In this document: piece after piece, positions 1 through 11,551 of the stretch
How positions within the stretch are numbered: position 1 is the stretch's first letter
Layout of the letters: the number at the start of each line of letters is the position of its first letter
Assembly (NCBI GenBank): GCA_001898645.1
Contig: MKUQ01000042.1
Coordinates: 31,587-95,586 of the forward strand
Source of the DNA: Burkholderiales bacterium 70-64
Lineage (GTDB): Bacteria; Pseudomonadota; Gammaproteobacteria; Burkholderiales; Burkholderiaceae_E
Direction of reading: 5' to 3'
Length of the DNA: 64,000 nt
Notes under the pieces: model-generated
What the model was told of the DNA's origin: nothing
What the model saw: only the letters and a program-made list of their open reading frames with translations
Databases searched by the model: none
Position numbers and translations under genes: made by a program

Positions 1-2028
1 CACGTCGTTGTCCTGGCCCTGGATGCTGATCTGGATCGGTTTGCCCGAGCTGACCGCATTGAGGTTGCCCAGGTCGGTGAGGGTGACGCCGGCGATCTGC
101 GACAGCCGCTCGCGCACCGGCTTGCGCATCTGCTGCACCGACATCGGCCTGTGCTCGCGATCGACCAGCAGGGCGAACACCATGGCGTAGTTGCGCCCCA
201 GCGCAATGCCGGTGTTGACCGTGCCGTAGGTCATCGAGACACCGTCGAACTCGCGCAGCGCCGCCTCGACCTGGCGCACCTTGTCCTCGGTGAACTGCAG
301 CGACGAGCCGACCGGGGTGTAGAACTGCAGGTAGATCTCGTTGTTGTCGGCCTCGGGCACGAACTCGGTGCCGACCAGCCGCATCAGCGGGAATGCCGCC
401 GCAAAGAGCAGCGCCGCGGCCGCGAGCGTGAGGACGCGCCGGCGCAGGCCCCAGCGCAGGAGAGCCACGTAGCCGCCCTCGAGGCGCAGCATCATCGCCT
501 GGAAGCGGCGCAGCACCCAGGCCAGCGCGCCGCGCCGGCGCGGCCCGTGCGCGTCGGGGTCGTGCCATACCGAGGAGAGCATCGGGTCGAGCGTGAAGGC
601 GATCAGCATCGACAGCAGCACGGCGAACGCGACGGTGATGCCGAACTGCTTGAAGAAGCGCCCGATGATGCCGCCCATGAAGCCGATCGGCAGGAACACC
701 GCGACGATCGTGAAGGTGGTCGCGGCCACCGCCAGGCCGATCTCGCGCGTGCCGTCGAACGCGGCATCGCGGTGGTGCTTGCCCATCGCCTGGTGGCGCA
801 CGATGTTCTCGCGCACCACGATCGCGTCGTCGATCAGCAGGCCGACGCAGATCGACAGCGCGAGCAGCGTCACCAGATTGATCGAGAAGCCCATCGCGAA
901 CATGACCAGGAAGGTGCCGATCAGCGAGATCGGCAGGGTGAGCCCGGTGATGACGGTGGAGCGCCACGACGACAGGAACAGGAACACGATCACCACGGTC
1001 AGGATCGCGCCCTCGACGATGTTGCGCTGGACGCTGGCGACCGAGTTGCGGATCGCGGTCGAGGCGTCGCGCACCACCGACACCTGCACGTCGGGAGGCA
1101 GCTCGGTGCGCAGCCCGGCCACCACCCGGCGCACCTGGTCGACCACCGCGATGGTGTTCTCGCCCTGCGCGCGCACCACGTCGAGCGCGATGGCGCGCTC
1201 GCCGTCGACCAGGGCGCTGGTCTCGGGCTCCTCCTCGCCGTCGATCACGTCGGCCACCTGGGCGAGGTAGATCGGCTGGCCGCCGCGGCGCGCGACGATG
1301 ATGCGCCCGAAGTCGGCCACGTGGGCCAGCCGCGCGCGGATCTGCACCACCTGCTCGCGGTCGCGCGAGACCAGGGTGCCGGCCGGCAGCTCCTGGTTCT
1401 CGTTGCGCAGCGCCTGCACGACCTGGTCGACGCCGACCTCGAGCGCCTCCATGGCCGACGGCTTGAGGTCGATCTGCACCTCGCGGCGCACGCCGCCGAC
1501 CAGCGTCACGCGGCCGACGCCGCGCACGTTCTCGAGGCGGCGCTTGATCACCTGGTCGGCCAGCGTGGTGAGCTCGCGCGCGTCGCGCACGTCGGAGCGG
1601 ATCGCCAGCGAGGCCACCGGCATGTCGTCGGGGTTGAAGCGCGTGACCAGCGACTCCTTGACGTCCTCGCGCATCAGCGGGCGCACCAGGGCGATCTTCT
1701 CGCGCACGTCCTGCGTGGCCTGGGCCGGATCGACGGTGAGGTCGAAGCGGATGACGACCACCGAGCTGCCTTCGTAGGAGCGCGAGGCGAGCTCGTAGAC
1801 GCCGCTGATGGTGTTGACCTGCTCCTCGATGCGCCGGGTGATGTCGGACTCGACCACCTCGGGCGAGGCGCCCGGCCACGAGGTGGTGACCACCACCACC
1901 GGGAACTCGATGTTGGGGAACTGCTCGATGGACAGGCGGTGGTACGAGAAGATGCCTAGCACCAGGAACGCCGCCATCATCATCGTCGCGAAGACGGGAT
2001 GATTGATCGAGACGCGGGTGAACCACAT
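1..2028 (-). CDS. RND multidrug efflux permease (C-terminal end outside window)
   Basis: Inner-membrane proton/drug antiporter of the HAE1 (AcrB/MexB) type, expected to work with the adjacent membrane-fusion protein and an outer-membrane channel. The 676 visible residues begin MWFTRVSINHPVF and carry the usual N-terminal helix, the porter domain, and the TM4 region with the paired aspartates of GLLIDDAIVVREN used for proton relay. The family is about 1030-1070 residues, so roughly a third is missing because the frame runs off base 1. The start ATG lies four bases after the stop of the membrane-fusion gene, so the two are co-transcribed. The drug substrate cannot be told from sequence. Confidence 0.93.
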   Translation of the reverse strand, partial: MWFTRVSINHPVFATMMMAAFLVLGIFSYHRLSIEQFPNIEFPVVVVTTSWPGASPEVVESDITRRIEEQVNTISGVYELASRSYEGSSVVVIRFDLTVDPAQATQDVREKIALVRPLMREDVKESLVTRFNPDDMPVASLAIRSDVRDARELTTLADQVIKRRLENVRGVGRVTLVGGVRREVQIDLKPSAMEALEVGVDQVVQALRNENQELPAGTLVSRDREQVVQIRARLAHVADFGRIIVARRGGQPIYLAQVADVIDGEEEPETSALVDGERAIALDVVRAQGENTIAVVDQVRRVVAGLRTELPPDVQVSVVRDASTAIRNSVASVQRNIVEGAILTVVIVFLFLSSWRSTVITGLTLPISLIGTFLVMFAMGFSINLVTLLALSICVGLLIDDAIVVRENIVRHQAMGKHHRDAAFDGTREIGLAVAATTFTIVAVFLPIGFMGGIIGRFFKQFGITVAFAVLLSMLIAFTLDPMLSSVWHDPDAHGPRRRGALAWVLRRFQAMMLRLEGGYVALLRWGLRRRVLTLAAAALLFAAAFPLMRLVGTEFVPEADNNEIYLQFYTPVGSSLQFTEDKVRQVEAALREFDGVSMTYGTVNTGIALGRNYAMVFALLVDREHRPMSVQQMRKPVRERLSQIAGVTLTDLGNLNAVSSGKPIQISIQGQDNDV

Positions 2029-2032
2029 CGCT

Positions 2033-3274
2033 TCAGCGGCTCCCGACGGTCGGGGCCGCGGCGCCCGACGCCACGGACACCATGCTGCCCGCGCGCAGCG
2101 CGCCGAGGTTGACGCCGACGATGCGATCGCCCGCCTTCAGCCCTTCGAGCACCTCGACCAGGCCGACCGCGCCGCCGGCGCCGCGGGCCGATTCGTCGCG
2201 CAGCGACAGGCGCACGTCGCGCTCGCGCAGCCGATCGCCCTCGACGAGGTAGACGAACTGGCGTGCGCCGGTCTCGCGGATCGCCGCCACCGGCACCACC
2301 AGCACGCCGCTGCGCTGCTCGAGCGCCAGGCGGCCCTGGGCGAACATGCCGGCGCGGGCGCGCGTATCTTCGAAGTCGACCGCGATGTAGATCGGGATCG
2401 AACGGGTTCCGGCCTGCGTGCCGGGATTGATGCGCACGACGCGGCCGGTCTGCTCGCCGGCGATGCCTTCGATCGACAGCGCGATCGGCTGGCCGATGCG
2501 CACGGCGCCGATGTCGCTGGCCGGCACCGGGGCCTCGATCTCCATGCGGGAGAGGTCGACGAGGGATGCCACCGGGCCGTCGACGGCGACTTTCTCGCCG
2601 ATCTGCACGAAGCGCTGCGCGACGATCCCGGCCATCGGCGCGAACAGGCGTGTGTCGGCCAACGCCTTGCGCGCCTGGCTCAGCTGCGCGCCGGCGGCGT
2701 CGCGCGCGGCCACCGCCACCTCGGTGGCCGAGAGCGCGTTGTCGAAGGCGTTCTGCGAGATGAAGTGCTTCTCGAGCAGCTGGCGGTTGTTCTCGAGCGT
2801 GCGCTGCGCCTGCACCACCTGCGCCTCGGCAGAGCGGAACTGGGCTTCGCGCTCGCGCAGGCGCAGCGTGAAATCGGTGGGATCGAGCCGCACGATCAAC
2901 TGGCCTTCGCGCACCGCGGTGCCCTCGCGCACCGCCATCTCGAGGACTTCGCCGGCCACCTTCGCCTTGACCGTGGTCCGGTTCACCGGCGTGAGCGTGC
3001 CGGTGACCGGGATCGTGCGCGCGACGGTGCCGGTGCCGACGGTGTACAGGTCGCCGGGGGCGAACTCGATGGCACTCGCGGCGTCGGGTGAGCCGCGCGT
3101 ACCGGGCGAAGTGCGCGCATCGGGAGAGTTGCGTGCACCGGCCGTGCCGGCGGCTTCGATGGGACCGGCCGCGCCGGCGCCCGGGGGTGCGACCGCCGCG
3201 GGCGGACGCAGCAGCAGGAACCCGCCGGCGAGGACGAGGACGAGCGCGCCGAGCGCGAGCAGCGCGCGCTTCAA
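2033..3274 (-). CDS. RND efflux membrane-fusion protein (HlyD/AcrA type)
   Basis: Periplasmic adaptor joining the RND permease to the outer membrane. An N-terminal hydrophobic anchor (about residues 2-22) is followed by a Pro/Ala/Gly-rich linker, then a split biotinyl-lipoyl domain (AKVAGEVLEMAVREG and RLFAPMAGIVAQRF), a coiled-coil hairpin between the halves, and a beta-barrel region. 413 residues is a normal length. The start chosen is a TTG whose last two bases overlap the TGA of the upstream tetR-type gene, suggesting translational coupling; no ATG fits better. Three-gene operon order is regulator, adaptor, permease. Confidence 0.9.
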   Translation of the reverse strand: MKRALLALGALVLVLAGGFLLLRPPAAVAPPGAGAAGPIEAAGTAGARNSPDARTSPGTRGSPDAASAIEFAPGDLYTVGTGTVARTIPVTGTLTPVNRTTVKAKVAGEVLEMAVREGTAVREGQLIVRLDPTDFTLRLREREAQFRSAEAQVVQAQRTLENNRQLLEKHFISQNAFDNALSATEVAVAARDAAGAQLSQARKALADTRLFAPMAGIVAQRFVQIGEKVAVDGPVASLVDLSRMEIEAPVPASDIGAVRIGQPIALSIEGIAGEQTGRVVRINPGTQAGTRSIPIYIAVDFEDTRARAGMFAQGRLALEQRSGVLVVPVAAIRETGARQFVYLVEGDRLRERDVRLSLRDESARGAGGAVGLVEVLEGLKAGDRIVGVNLGALRAGSMVSVASGAAAPTVGSR

Positions 3275-3948
3275 GATGTCCGCCCCTGGCCGCGGGCGGG
3301 CTCGAGGGCGCCCAGCACGTAGTCGAGATGGGCCTCGAGGAAGCGTTCGATCGGCACGTCGAACCCCGGCGGACAGCATGGCAGGATGGAGTGCTCCCAG
3401 ATGGCGCGCAGGACCATCGGCGAGATCCAGAGCTGGATGCTCGCCTCGACGTCGATCGGGCGGAATTCGCCCTGCTTCACTCCGCGGTGCACGATGGAGG
3501 CCAGCAGCATGGCGCAGGGCAGCACCGCCTCCTGCTGGAAGAAGCGCGCCAGCTCCGGGAAGTTGCCCGATTCCCCCACCACCAGCTTCGCGATGCCGGC
3601 CAGCGGCGTGGCGCCGAAGCGCGTCCACCACTGCCGGAAGAATTCGCGCAGCAGCGTGGCGCTGGGTGCGCTCGACTGGGCCACGTCGTGCTGGAATGCT
3701 TCAATCAGCGGCACGATGCTCTGGCGCACGACCGCCTTGAACAGGTCTTCCTTGCTGGCGTAGTAAAGGTAGAGCGTGCCCTTGCTCACGCCGGCGCGCG
3801 CGGCCACCGCGTCGAGGCGCGTGGCCGCGAACCCCTTGTCGACGAAGAGCTCGAGCGCCGCATCGAGCAGCTCGCCCGGGCGCGCATCCTTGCGGCGCTC
3901 CCATCGCGGCGCGCGCGCGGAGCTCGGTGCGGGAGCGGTGGTTGGCAT
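3271..3948 (-). CDS. TetR/AcrR-family regulator of the efflux operon
   Basis: DNA-binding repressor of 225 residues. The N-terminal TetR helix-turn-helix spans about residues 24-70 (LLDAALELFVDKGFAATRLDAVAARAGVSKG in outline, followed by the typical LYLYYASKEDLF). The C-terminal half is the variable ligand and dimer domain. It is the first gene of the minus-strand efflux operon and its stop overlaps the adaptor start. A perfect inverted repeat 52 bases upstream is the likely operator, so autoregulation together with control of the pump is the simplest reading. The inducing ligand is unknown. Confidence 0.9.
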   Translation of the reverse strand: MPTTAPAPSSARAPRWERRKDARPGELLDAALELFVDKGFAATRLDAVAARAGVSKGTLYLYYASKEDLFKAVVRQSIVPLIEAFQHDVAQSSAPSATLLREFFRQWWTRFGATPLAGIAKLVVGESGNFPELARFFQQEAVLPCAMLLASIVHRGVKQGEFRPIDVEASIQLWISPMVLRAIWEHSILPCCPPGFDVPIERFLEAHLDYVLGALEPARGQGRTS

Positions 3949-3999
3949 GGGGAGGCTGTCGGGGCGGCGTTGGCCCGAAGTATCAGTGGCCCGGGGACG

Positions 4000-4021
4000 T
4001 TAATGACTGTTTGGTCATTAA
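4000..4021. promoter_or_regulatory. Candidate TetR operator palindrome
   Basis: Perfect 8-base inverted repeat TTAATGAC / GTCATTAA separated by six bases. It is AT-rich in a 70% GC background and stands 52 bases upstream of the TetR-family start codon, where the promoter of the efflux operon is expected. Size and symmetry fit a TetR dimer site. Binding is inferred. Confidence 0.65.
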
Positions 4022-4125
4022 TTCTAGAGGGGAAACTGCATGCCGTCAAAATGCGCGCGGGGCCGTGTCGCGCCGGAGCCGATTTGCGTTCGCGCGGCCA
4101 CTGGATTAACGTGAGCCCTCTCTTG

Positions 4126-6139
<2,014 letters not shown>

Positions 6140-6238
6140 CGGGAGCGCCGCGGCGGGCGCGGCATGGAGGGCGCGCCGGCGCATCGCCGCGGCGGCGGCG
6201 CGGACATGCGCGGCCGCCCCGGGTTAAGATCGGGTGCC

Positions 6239-6697
6239 ATGACACCGCCGCGCAAGCGCTCCGAACGCGAACCCTCGCTGCACAGCCTGCTCTACCAGGC
6301 GAGCCGGCGCGCCATCGCCGACCTGCAGCGCGTCGTGGGGCCGGAGGGCGTGCCGGTGGAGTTCTGGCGCGTGCTGGAGGTGCTGGCCGACGAGAAGGGG
6401 CGCTCGATGTCGGAGCTGGCCAAGGCGACGGGCATGCGCATGCCGGCCACCAGCAAGCTCATCGATCGCATGGTCGAGGCGGCCCTGGTGCAGCGCTCGA
6501 TCGATCCGGCCGACCAGCGGCGGGTGGTGCTGCACATCTCCGACTTCGGCCTGCGCAAGGTGCAAGCCCTGCGGGGCGGGGTCGAGCACGGCCGCTCGCG
6601 CATCGAGAGCCGCCTGGGCGCGCCTCGCGAGCGCCAGCTGCGCAGGCTGCTGCAGGAGTTCATCGACGCGCCGATGCAGCCTCCAGGGGCTGGATGA
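6239..6697 (+). CDS. MarR-family transcriptional regulator
   Basis: Winged-helix regulator of 152 residues. I start at ATG 6239 (MTPPRKRSERE); an upstream in-frame ATG would add a low-complexity Gly/Arg leader. The winged helix is visible in MSELAKATGMRMPATSKLIDRMVEAALVQRSIDPADQRRV (about residues 60-100), with the Asp-Arg-Arg wing typical of MarR. Its 3' end overlaps the convergent AmiC-like gene by 38 bases. Its target is not evident; the neighbouring amide-transport cluster is a candidate. Confidence 0.85.
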   Translation: MTPPRKRSEREPSLHSLLYQASRRAIADLQRVVGPEGVPVEFWRVLEVLADEKGRSMSELAKATGMRMPATSKLIDRMVEAALVQRSIDPADQRRVVLHISDFGLRKVQALRGGVEHGRSRIESRLGAPRERQLRRLLQEFIDAPMQPPGAG

Positions 6698-7772
6698 CGC
6701 GCATGGTGAGGCCATCGGCCTGCGCCAGGAAGACCGGGTCGGCGCCGTAGCCGGAATCGCGCCGGCGCTGCGTGCGCACGCTGGCGAGGGTGGGCTCGCG
6801 CCGCGGCGGCTGGTCGTGGTCGAGCGTCTGGCGCTGCAGGTGCACCAGGCCCTCGTAGACCGATTGCGCGAGCGAGTTGAGCGCGGGCGCCCGCTCGCCG
6901 AAGCGCGCGTGGTAGCGCTCCTTGAAGTCGGCGTTGGCCGCCGATTCGATGCTCGGGAAATAGCCCGAGGCGGCGAACATGCCGGCCGTGTTGCGGTAGC
7001 CCATGCCCAGCAGCGCGTTCTCCTCGATGCTGGAGGACAGCCTCAGCACCCGTCCGGCCAGGCCGGCCTCGCCGAAGGCCCGGCACATGTGCACCGAATC
7101 GGCGCCGATCAGCGAGATCAGCACCACGTCGGCGCGCGTACGCGCGATGTCTTCCACCACCGGCTCGAAGACGCGCTCGCCCAGCGGCACGTAGCGCTCC
7201 CCGACCACCTGCGCGCCCATGCCGTGCAGGTGAGCCGCGGCCGCGCGGTGCGTGTGCCGCGGCCAGCAGTAGTCGTTGCCGAGCAGGTACCAGCGGTGCA
7301 CGCCGCAGTGCTCGGCCATCCACGAGATCGCCGGCAGCAGCTGCCGGTCGGGCGTCTCGCCGATGGCGTGCACCCAGGCGGGCAGGCCGCTGCCTTCGAA
7401 CTGGGTGGTGAACACCATCGGCACGCGCGCGTCGACCACTTCGCTGACCCGGTGGCCGACGGGCGTGGTGCTCATGGTGACCAGCGCATCGAGCCGTTTG
7501 TCGTCGAGCAGCCGGTCGAGCTCGCTCTCCAGCCGCGCCGAGGGTTCGCCGGCGTCCAGGACGGTGAGCCGCACCTCGCGCCCCCGGACGCCGCCGGCGG
7601 CGTTCCAGGTTTCGCAGGCCAGCCGGGCACAGGCGAGCGCCGAGGGGCCGAGCATGCCCATCGGACCGGATACCGGGATGAGCAATCCGACCTCGAAGCC
7701 GCCGGCGCGCGACGAAGCACTCCTGCGCAACATGCGCCGGCCGAACATTTCGCTGTAGACCTTGGCTCCCAT
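6660..7772 (-). CDS. AmiC-like cytoplasmic ligand-sensing protein
   Basis: Periplasmic-binding-protein fold (Peripla_BP_5/6) of 370 residues without any signal peptide, resembling AmiC, the amide sensor of the Pseudomonas ami operon. It begins GFEVGLLIPVSGPMGMLGPSA after a short basic leader and contains the family segments GNDYCWPRHTHRAA and DVVLISLIGADS. The ATG at 7772 is used; an upstream ATG at 7832 is possible. It is divergent from a urea/amide-type ABC operon and probably senses the same ligand. AmiC normally holds an ANTAR protein (AmiR) in check, but no such partner is in the window. Confidence 0.72.
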   Translation of the reverse strand: MGAKVYSEMFGRRMLRRSASSRAGGFEVGLLIPVSGPMGMLGPSALACARLACETWNAAGGVRGREVRLTVLDAGEPSARLESELDRLLDDKRLDALVTMSTTPVGHRVSEVVDARVPMVFTTQFEGSGLPAWVHAIGETPDRQLLPAISWMAEHCGVHRWYLLGNDYCWPRHTHRAAAAHLHGMGAQVVGERYVPLGERVFEPVVEDIARTRADVVLISLIGADSVHMCRAFGEAGLAGRVLRLSSSIEENALLGMGYRNTAGMFAASGYFPSIESAANADFKERYHARFGERAPALNSLAQSVYEGLVHLQRQTLDHDQPPRREPTLASVRTQRRRDSGYGADPVFLAQADGLTMRVIQPLEAASARR

Positions 7773-7935
7773 GCACTCCGTGCGCTCAGGGCGGCTGGCC
7801 CGGGGCGCATCCACCGGCCCGGACGCGTCCATTATCGTCGATCGGCGCGCCGCTTGAACGCCGACGGCGATTGCGCTATCGTTTCGAATCTGTTGCCTAG
7901 GAAACAATTTTTCCGGCATCCACCAGGGAGACGCC

Positions 7936-9168
7936 ATGAAGATCGAGGAATCCAGAGAGAAGTCACGGCCGCGGCCGCACGTCGATGGGGTCGACGCGAC
8001 GCGCCGCCGCCTGGTGGCGGCCGGCTCGCTCGCCGGTGCGGGCACGGCGCTGGGCGGGTTCCCGGCGATCGTGCGTGCCGCCGAGCCGCTGCGGCTCGGC
8101 CTGCTGCTGCCGTTCTCCGGCGGGCTCGAGCTGTTCGGCCAGCAGGGCGAGCAGGGCGTGCGCCTGGCCGTCGAGGAGGTCAACGCCGCCGGCGGGGTGC
8201 TCGGGCGCAAGATCGAGATCGTCAAGGCCGACGACAAGACCGATCCCAAGACCGCCGTCGAGCGTGCCGGCCAGCTGATCCGCCGCGACAAGGTGGCCGC
8301 CATCGTGGGGCCGGTCACCTCGGCCAACCGCGACGCCATCAAGTCGACCATCGAGCGCGGCAAGACGCCGCTGCTCTATGCCACCGACTACGAGGGCGGC
8401 GTGTGCAGCCCCTACATCGCCTGCTACTCGGCGCTGCCCGCGCACTACGTCGATCCGCTCATCCCCTGGCTCGCCAAGGCGGCCGGCGCGCAGACGGGCT
8501 TCTACCTCTTCGGCGCCGACTACGTGTGGCCGCAGAAGATGAACGCGGCGATCAAGGCGGCCGTTACGCGCAGCAACGGCAAGGTGGTCGGCGAGGAGTA
8601 CACGCCTTTCGGTGCCAAGGACTTCGCCCCGACCCTCCGCAAGATCGCCGATTCGGGCGCGAAGGTGCTGGTGCTGACGCTGCCCGGTGCCGACGGCGTG
8701 ACCTTCGTCAAGCAGTTCGTTGCCGCGGGCATGAAGGAGAAGGTCCGCATCGCCTTCATGGGCTTCAACGAGAACTACCTGCCGGGCTTCTCCGGCACCG
8801 AGGCCGACGGCATCGTCACCTGCTCGCATTTCATCTCGACGCTGGATCGCCCGGAGGCGAAGGACTTCGTCGCCCGGCAGCGCAAGCGCTTCGGCGAGAA
8901 CGCGACGGTGAGCTACTACGTCGACGCCCACTACGGCATCACGCGCTTCTACCTCGATGCGGTTCAGAAGGCCAAATCGGCCAAGGCCGAGGACGCGATG
9001 AAGGCGATCGTCGGCCAGACGATCACCGTCGGCAACGGACCGGTGACCATGCGCGCGGACGACCGCCACGTCGACCTGAACATGCTGATCTCCGAGGCGC
9101 GCGGCGGCCAGCTGCGCATGCTGGAATACATCGGCAAGGTGGTCGCGCCGAACCAGTGCGCCAAGTAG
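7936..9168 (+). CDS. ABC transporter substrate-binding protein (urea/short-chain amide type)
   Basis: Periplasmic receptor of 410 residues in the UrtA/FmdD-like branch of the branched-chain amino acid transporter class. A twin-arginine-type signal is seen (Arg 23-25 followed by LVAAGSLAGAGTALGG), with probable cleavage near residue 48. The mature part starts LRLGLLLPFSGGLELFG and has the family blocks YATDYEGGVCSPYI and GADYVWPQK. It is the first gene of a transport operon whose other members follow at spacings of one to five bases. The exact ligand cannot be deduced. Confidence 0.85.
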   Translation: MKIEESREKSRPRPHVDGVDATRRRLVAAGSLAGAGTALGGFPAIVRAAEPLRLGLLLPFSGGLELFGQQGEQGVRLAVEEVNAAGGVLGRKIEIVKADDKTDPKTAVERAGQLIRRDKVAAIVGPVTSANRDAIKSTIERGKTPLLYATDYEGGVCSPYIACYSALPAHYVDPLIPWLAKAAGAQTGFYLFGADYVWPQKMNAAIKAAVTRSNGKVVGEEYTPFGAKDFAPTLRKIADSGAKVLVLTLPGADGVTFVKQFVAAGMKEKVRIAFMGFNENYLPGFSGTEADGIVTCSHFISTLDRPEAKDFVARQRKRFGENATVSYYVDAHYGITRFYLDAVQKAKSAKAEDAMKAIVGQTITVGNGPVTMRADDRHVDLNMLISEARGGQLRMLEYIGKVVAPNQCAK

Positions 9169-9169
9169 C

Positions 9170-9913
9170 ATGAGCGGGCCGCTGCTCGCCATCGAGGGGA
9201 TCTCCAAGAGCTTCGGCGGCCTGAAGGTGCTCACCGGCGTCGACCTCGCCCTGGCGCGCGGCGCGGTGAAGTGCATCATCGGCCCCAACGGCTGCGGCAA
9301 GAGCACGCTGTTCAACATCCTCACCGGCGTGCTGCGCGCCGACGCCGGCCGCTTCACGTTCGACGGCGTTCGCGCCGACGGCCTGCCGGCGCACCGCATC
9401 GCCCGGCTCGGCATGCTGCGCAAGTTCCAGGTGCCCGGAGTGCTGCCCGGGCTGTCGGTGATCGAGAACCTGGAGCTCGCCCGGCTCGGCGTGGCCGGCG
9501 GCGGCGTGCTCGCCTCGCTGGCCGGCGGCGCAGCGGAGGACTGCGTCGAGCGGCTGCGCGAGGCGGAGCTGCTCGCCTACCGCAGCACCCCGGTCGAGCA
9601 GCTGCCGCACGGCCTGAAGCAGCGCCTGGAGATCCTGATGCTGGTGAGCCGCGGCCCGCAGCTGCTGCTGCTCGACGAGCCGACCGCGGGCATGACGCCG
9701 CAGGAGACCGCCGATACCGCCCGGCTGATCCGCGCGATCAGCCGCGAGCACGGCATCGCGGTGCTGGCGATCGAGCACGACATGCACTTCGTGCGCGACC
9801 TCGAATGCCCGGTGGCGGTGATGCTCAAGGGCGTGGTGCAGAGCGAAGGCGACTACGAGAGCGTGCGCCAGGATCCGCAGGTGCGTGCCGCCTACCTCGG
9901 GGAAGCGGCGTGA
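9170..9913 (+). CDS. ABC transporter ATPase (UrtD-like)
   Basis: 247-residue cytoplasmic ATPase that powers the importer. Walker A is GPNGCGKST (residues 38-46) and Walker B LLLLDEPTAGMT. The signature motif is LPHGLKQ instead of LSGGQ; a His in this place followed by KQ-LEI and the DEPxAGMT string are typical of UrtD rather than LivG. It starts one base after the stop of the binding-protein gene, and its stop overlaps the GTG start of the second ATPase. Confidence 0.88.
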   Translation: MSGPLLAIEGISKSFGGLKVLTGVDLALARGAVKCIIGPNGCGKSTLFNILTGVLRADAGRFTFDGVRADGLPAHRIARLGMLRKFQVPGVLPGLSVIENLELARLGVAGGGVLASLAGGAAEDCVERLREAELLAYRSTPVEQLPHGLKQRLEILMLVSRGPQLLLLDEPTAGMTPQETADTARLIRAISREHGIAVLAIEHDMHFVRDLECPVAVMLKGVVQSEGDYESVRQDPQVRAAYLGEAA

Positions 9914-10692
9914 ACCCGGCCGCTCCGGACGCGGGCGCTGCCGCCGGCGGGGTGGTGGGCGGCGCGGCCGCCGCCTCGCCGGATGCGGCGATGCTCGCCG
10001 TCCGCGAACTGCGCGCCGGCTATTCGCGCGGCGACCAGGTGCTCAAGGGCCTGTCGCTCGAGCTGGGCGCCGGCCGCACGCTGGCGGTGATGGGCCGCAA
10101 CGGCATGGGCAAGACCACCCTGGTGCGCGCGATCATGGGGCTGGTGGGCGCCTCGGCGGGCGCCATCGAGCTCGGCGGGCGCGACATCACCGGCTGGCCG
10201 ACGCACCGCATCAGCCGCGCCGGCATCGGCTACGTGCCGCAGGGCCGCGAGATCTTCCCCGGCTTCTCGGTCGAGGAGAACGTGCGCCTGGGCTCGCTCG
10301 CGCATGGGCGCGAGGAGCCCGATTTCGAGCGGCTCTACGGTTACTTCCCGGTGCTGCGCGAGCGCAGCCGCCAGCGCGCCGAGACGCTCTCGGGCGGCCA
10401 GCAGCAGATGCTGGCGATCGCCCGGGCGCTGGCGGCGCGGCCGCGCCTGCTGCTGCTCGATGAACCTTCCGAGGGCATCCAGCCCTCGATCGTGCACGAG
10501 ATCGCCGGCATCCTGCTGCGCATCAACCGCGAGGAGCGCCTGACCATCCTGCTGGTGGAGCAGAACCTCGACATGGTGCAGGCGCTGGCCGACGAAGTGC
10601 TGTTCGTGGAGAACGGCCGCGACGGCGAACGCATCGCGGCGGCGGCGCTGCGCACCGATCCGGCCATCTTCGAACGCAACATGGGGCTGTGA
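9910..10692 (+). CDS. ABC transporter ATPase (UrtE-like)
   Basis: 260-residue second ATPase of the importer. Walker A is GRNGMGKTT, a form common in UrtE, the signature is LSGGQQQ and Walker B is LLLLDEPSEGIQPS. The GTG start overlaps the stop of the preceding gene (GTGA), so translation is coupled. The first 30 residues are an Ala/Gly-rich extension before the ATPase fold begins at LAVRELRAGYSRGDQ, so a later start is possible. Confidence 0.88.
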   Translation: MNPAAPDAGAAAGGVVGGAAAASPDAAMLAVRELRAGYSRGDQVLKGLSLELGAGRTLAVMGRNGMGKTTLVRAIMGLVGASAGAIELGGRDITGWPTHRISRAGIGYVPQGREIFPGFSVEENVRLGSLAHGREEPDFERLYGYFPVLRERSRQRAETLSGGQQQMLAIARALAARPRLLLLDEPSEGIQPSIVHEIAGILLRINREERLTILLVEQNLDMVQALADEVLFVENGRDGERIAAAALRTDPAIFERNMGL

Positions 10693-10696
10693 GGCG

Positions 10697-11551
10697 ATGA
10701 GCCAGCTGCTGCCGATCGTTCTCGATTCGTTCAACTACATGGCGGTGCTGCTGCTGGTCAGCATCGGGCTGGTGCTGATCTTCGGCCTGATGCAGGTGAT
10801 CAACCTCGCCCACGGGGAGTTCTTCCTGATCGGCGCCTACGGCCTGTGGCTGGCGCAGGCAGCGGGGCTGCCGTTCGCGCTCGGCGTCGTGCTCGGAGCG
10901 CTGGCGGCCGGGCTGGTGGGGCTGCTGGCCGAGGTCACGGTGATCCGCCTGATGTACCAGCGCCCGCTCGACACCATCCTGGCGACCTGGGGCCTGTCGA
11001 TCGCGATCAAGCAGGCGATCACCATCATCTTCGGTCCGCAGTCGCAGCAGATCGCCTCGCCGCTCGATTCGGCGGTGTCCATCCTCGGCGTCTCGTATTC
11101 GGCGTACCGGCTGCTGGTGATGGTGATCGCCGTGGCCGTGGCGCTGGGCGTGTTCGTGATCCTCTACCGCACCCGCTTCGGGCTGGCCGCGCGCGCGGCG
11201 ATGGTCAACCGTGCCATGGCGCGTTCGGTGGGCATCGATACGCGGCGCGTCGATCGCACCGCGTTCGCCTTCGGCACCGCGCTCGCCGGGCTGGCCGGCG
11301 CGGTGATGGCGCCGCTCATGAGCGTCGATCCCCAGATGGGCTTCGGTTTCATCCTGCCGGCCTTCCTGTCCATCCTGGTGGGCGGCGTCGGCTCTCCGGT
11401 CGGCGCGCTGTGGGGGACCGGCCTGATGGGCAGCTCGCAGACCGTGATGGCCACGCTGTGGAACCCGGTGATCGCGCAGATCGCGGTGTTCACGCTGGCC
11501 ATCGTGGTGATCCGCCTGTACCCGAACGGCATCACCGGAGGACGGCGTTGA
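10697..11551 (+). CDS. ABC transporter permease 1 (LivH/UrtB type)
   Basis: 284-residue inner-membrane permease with about eight hydrophobic helices. The conserved loops GLMQVINLAHGEFFLIGAYG near the start and ARSVGIDTRRVDRTAFAFGT mark the LivH/UrtB family (BPD_transp_2). It follows the ATPase gene by four bases, and its TGA overlaps the TTG start of the second permease. Confidence 0.9.
   Translation: MSQLLPIVLDSFNYMAVLLLVSIGLVLIFGLMQVINLAHGEFFLIGAYGLWLAQAAGLPFALGVVLGALAAGLVGLLAEVTVIRLMYQRPLDTILATWGLSIAIKQAITIIFGPQSQQIASPLDSAVSILGVSYSAYRLLVMVIAVAVALGVFVILYRTRFGLAARAAMVNRAMARSVGIDTRRVDRTAFAFGTALAGLAGAVMAPLMSVDPQMGFGFILPAFLSILVGGVGSPVGALWGTGLMGSSQTVMATLWNPVIAQIAVFTLAIVVIRLYPNGITGGRR

Noticed and set aside
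151..1959. Long plus-strand open frame of 602 codons opposite the RND permease
   Set aside because: Composition is Arg/His/Asp-rich shadow sequence of the third-position GC pattern; the minus strand encodes a clear RND permease.
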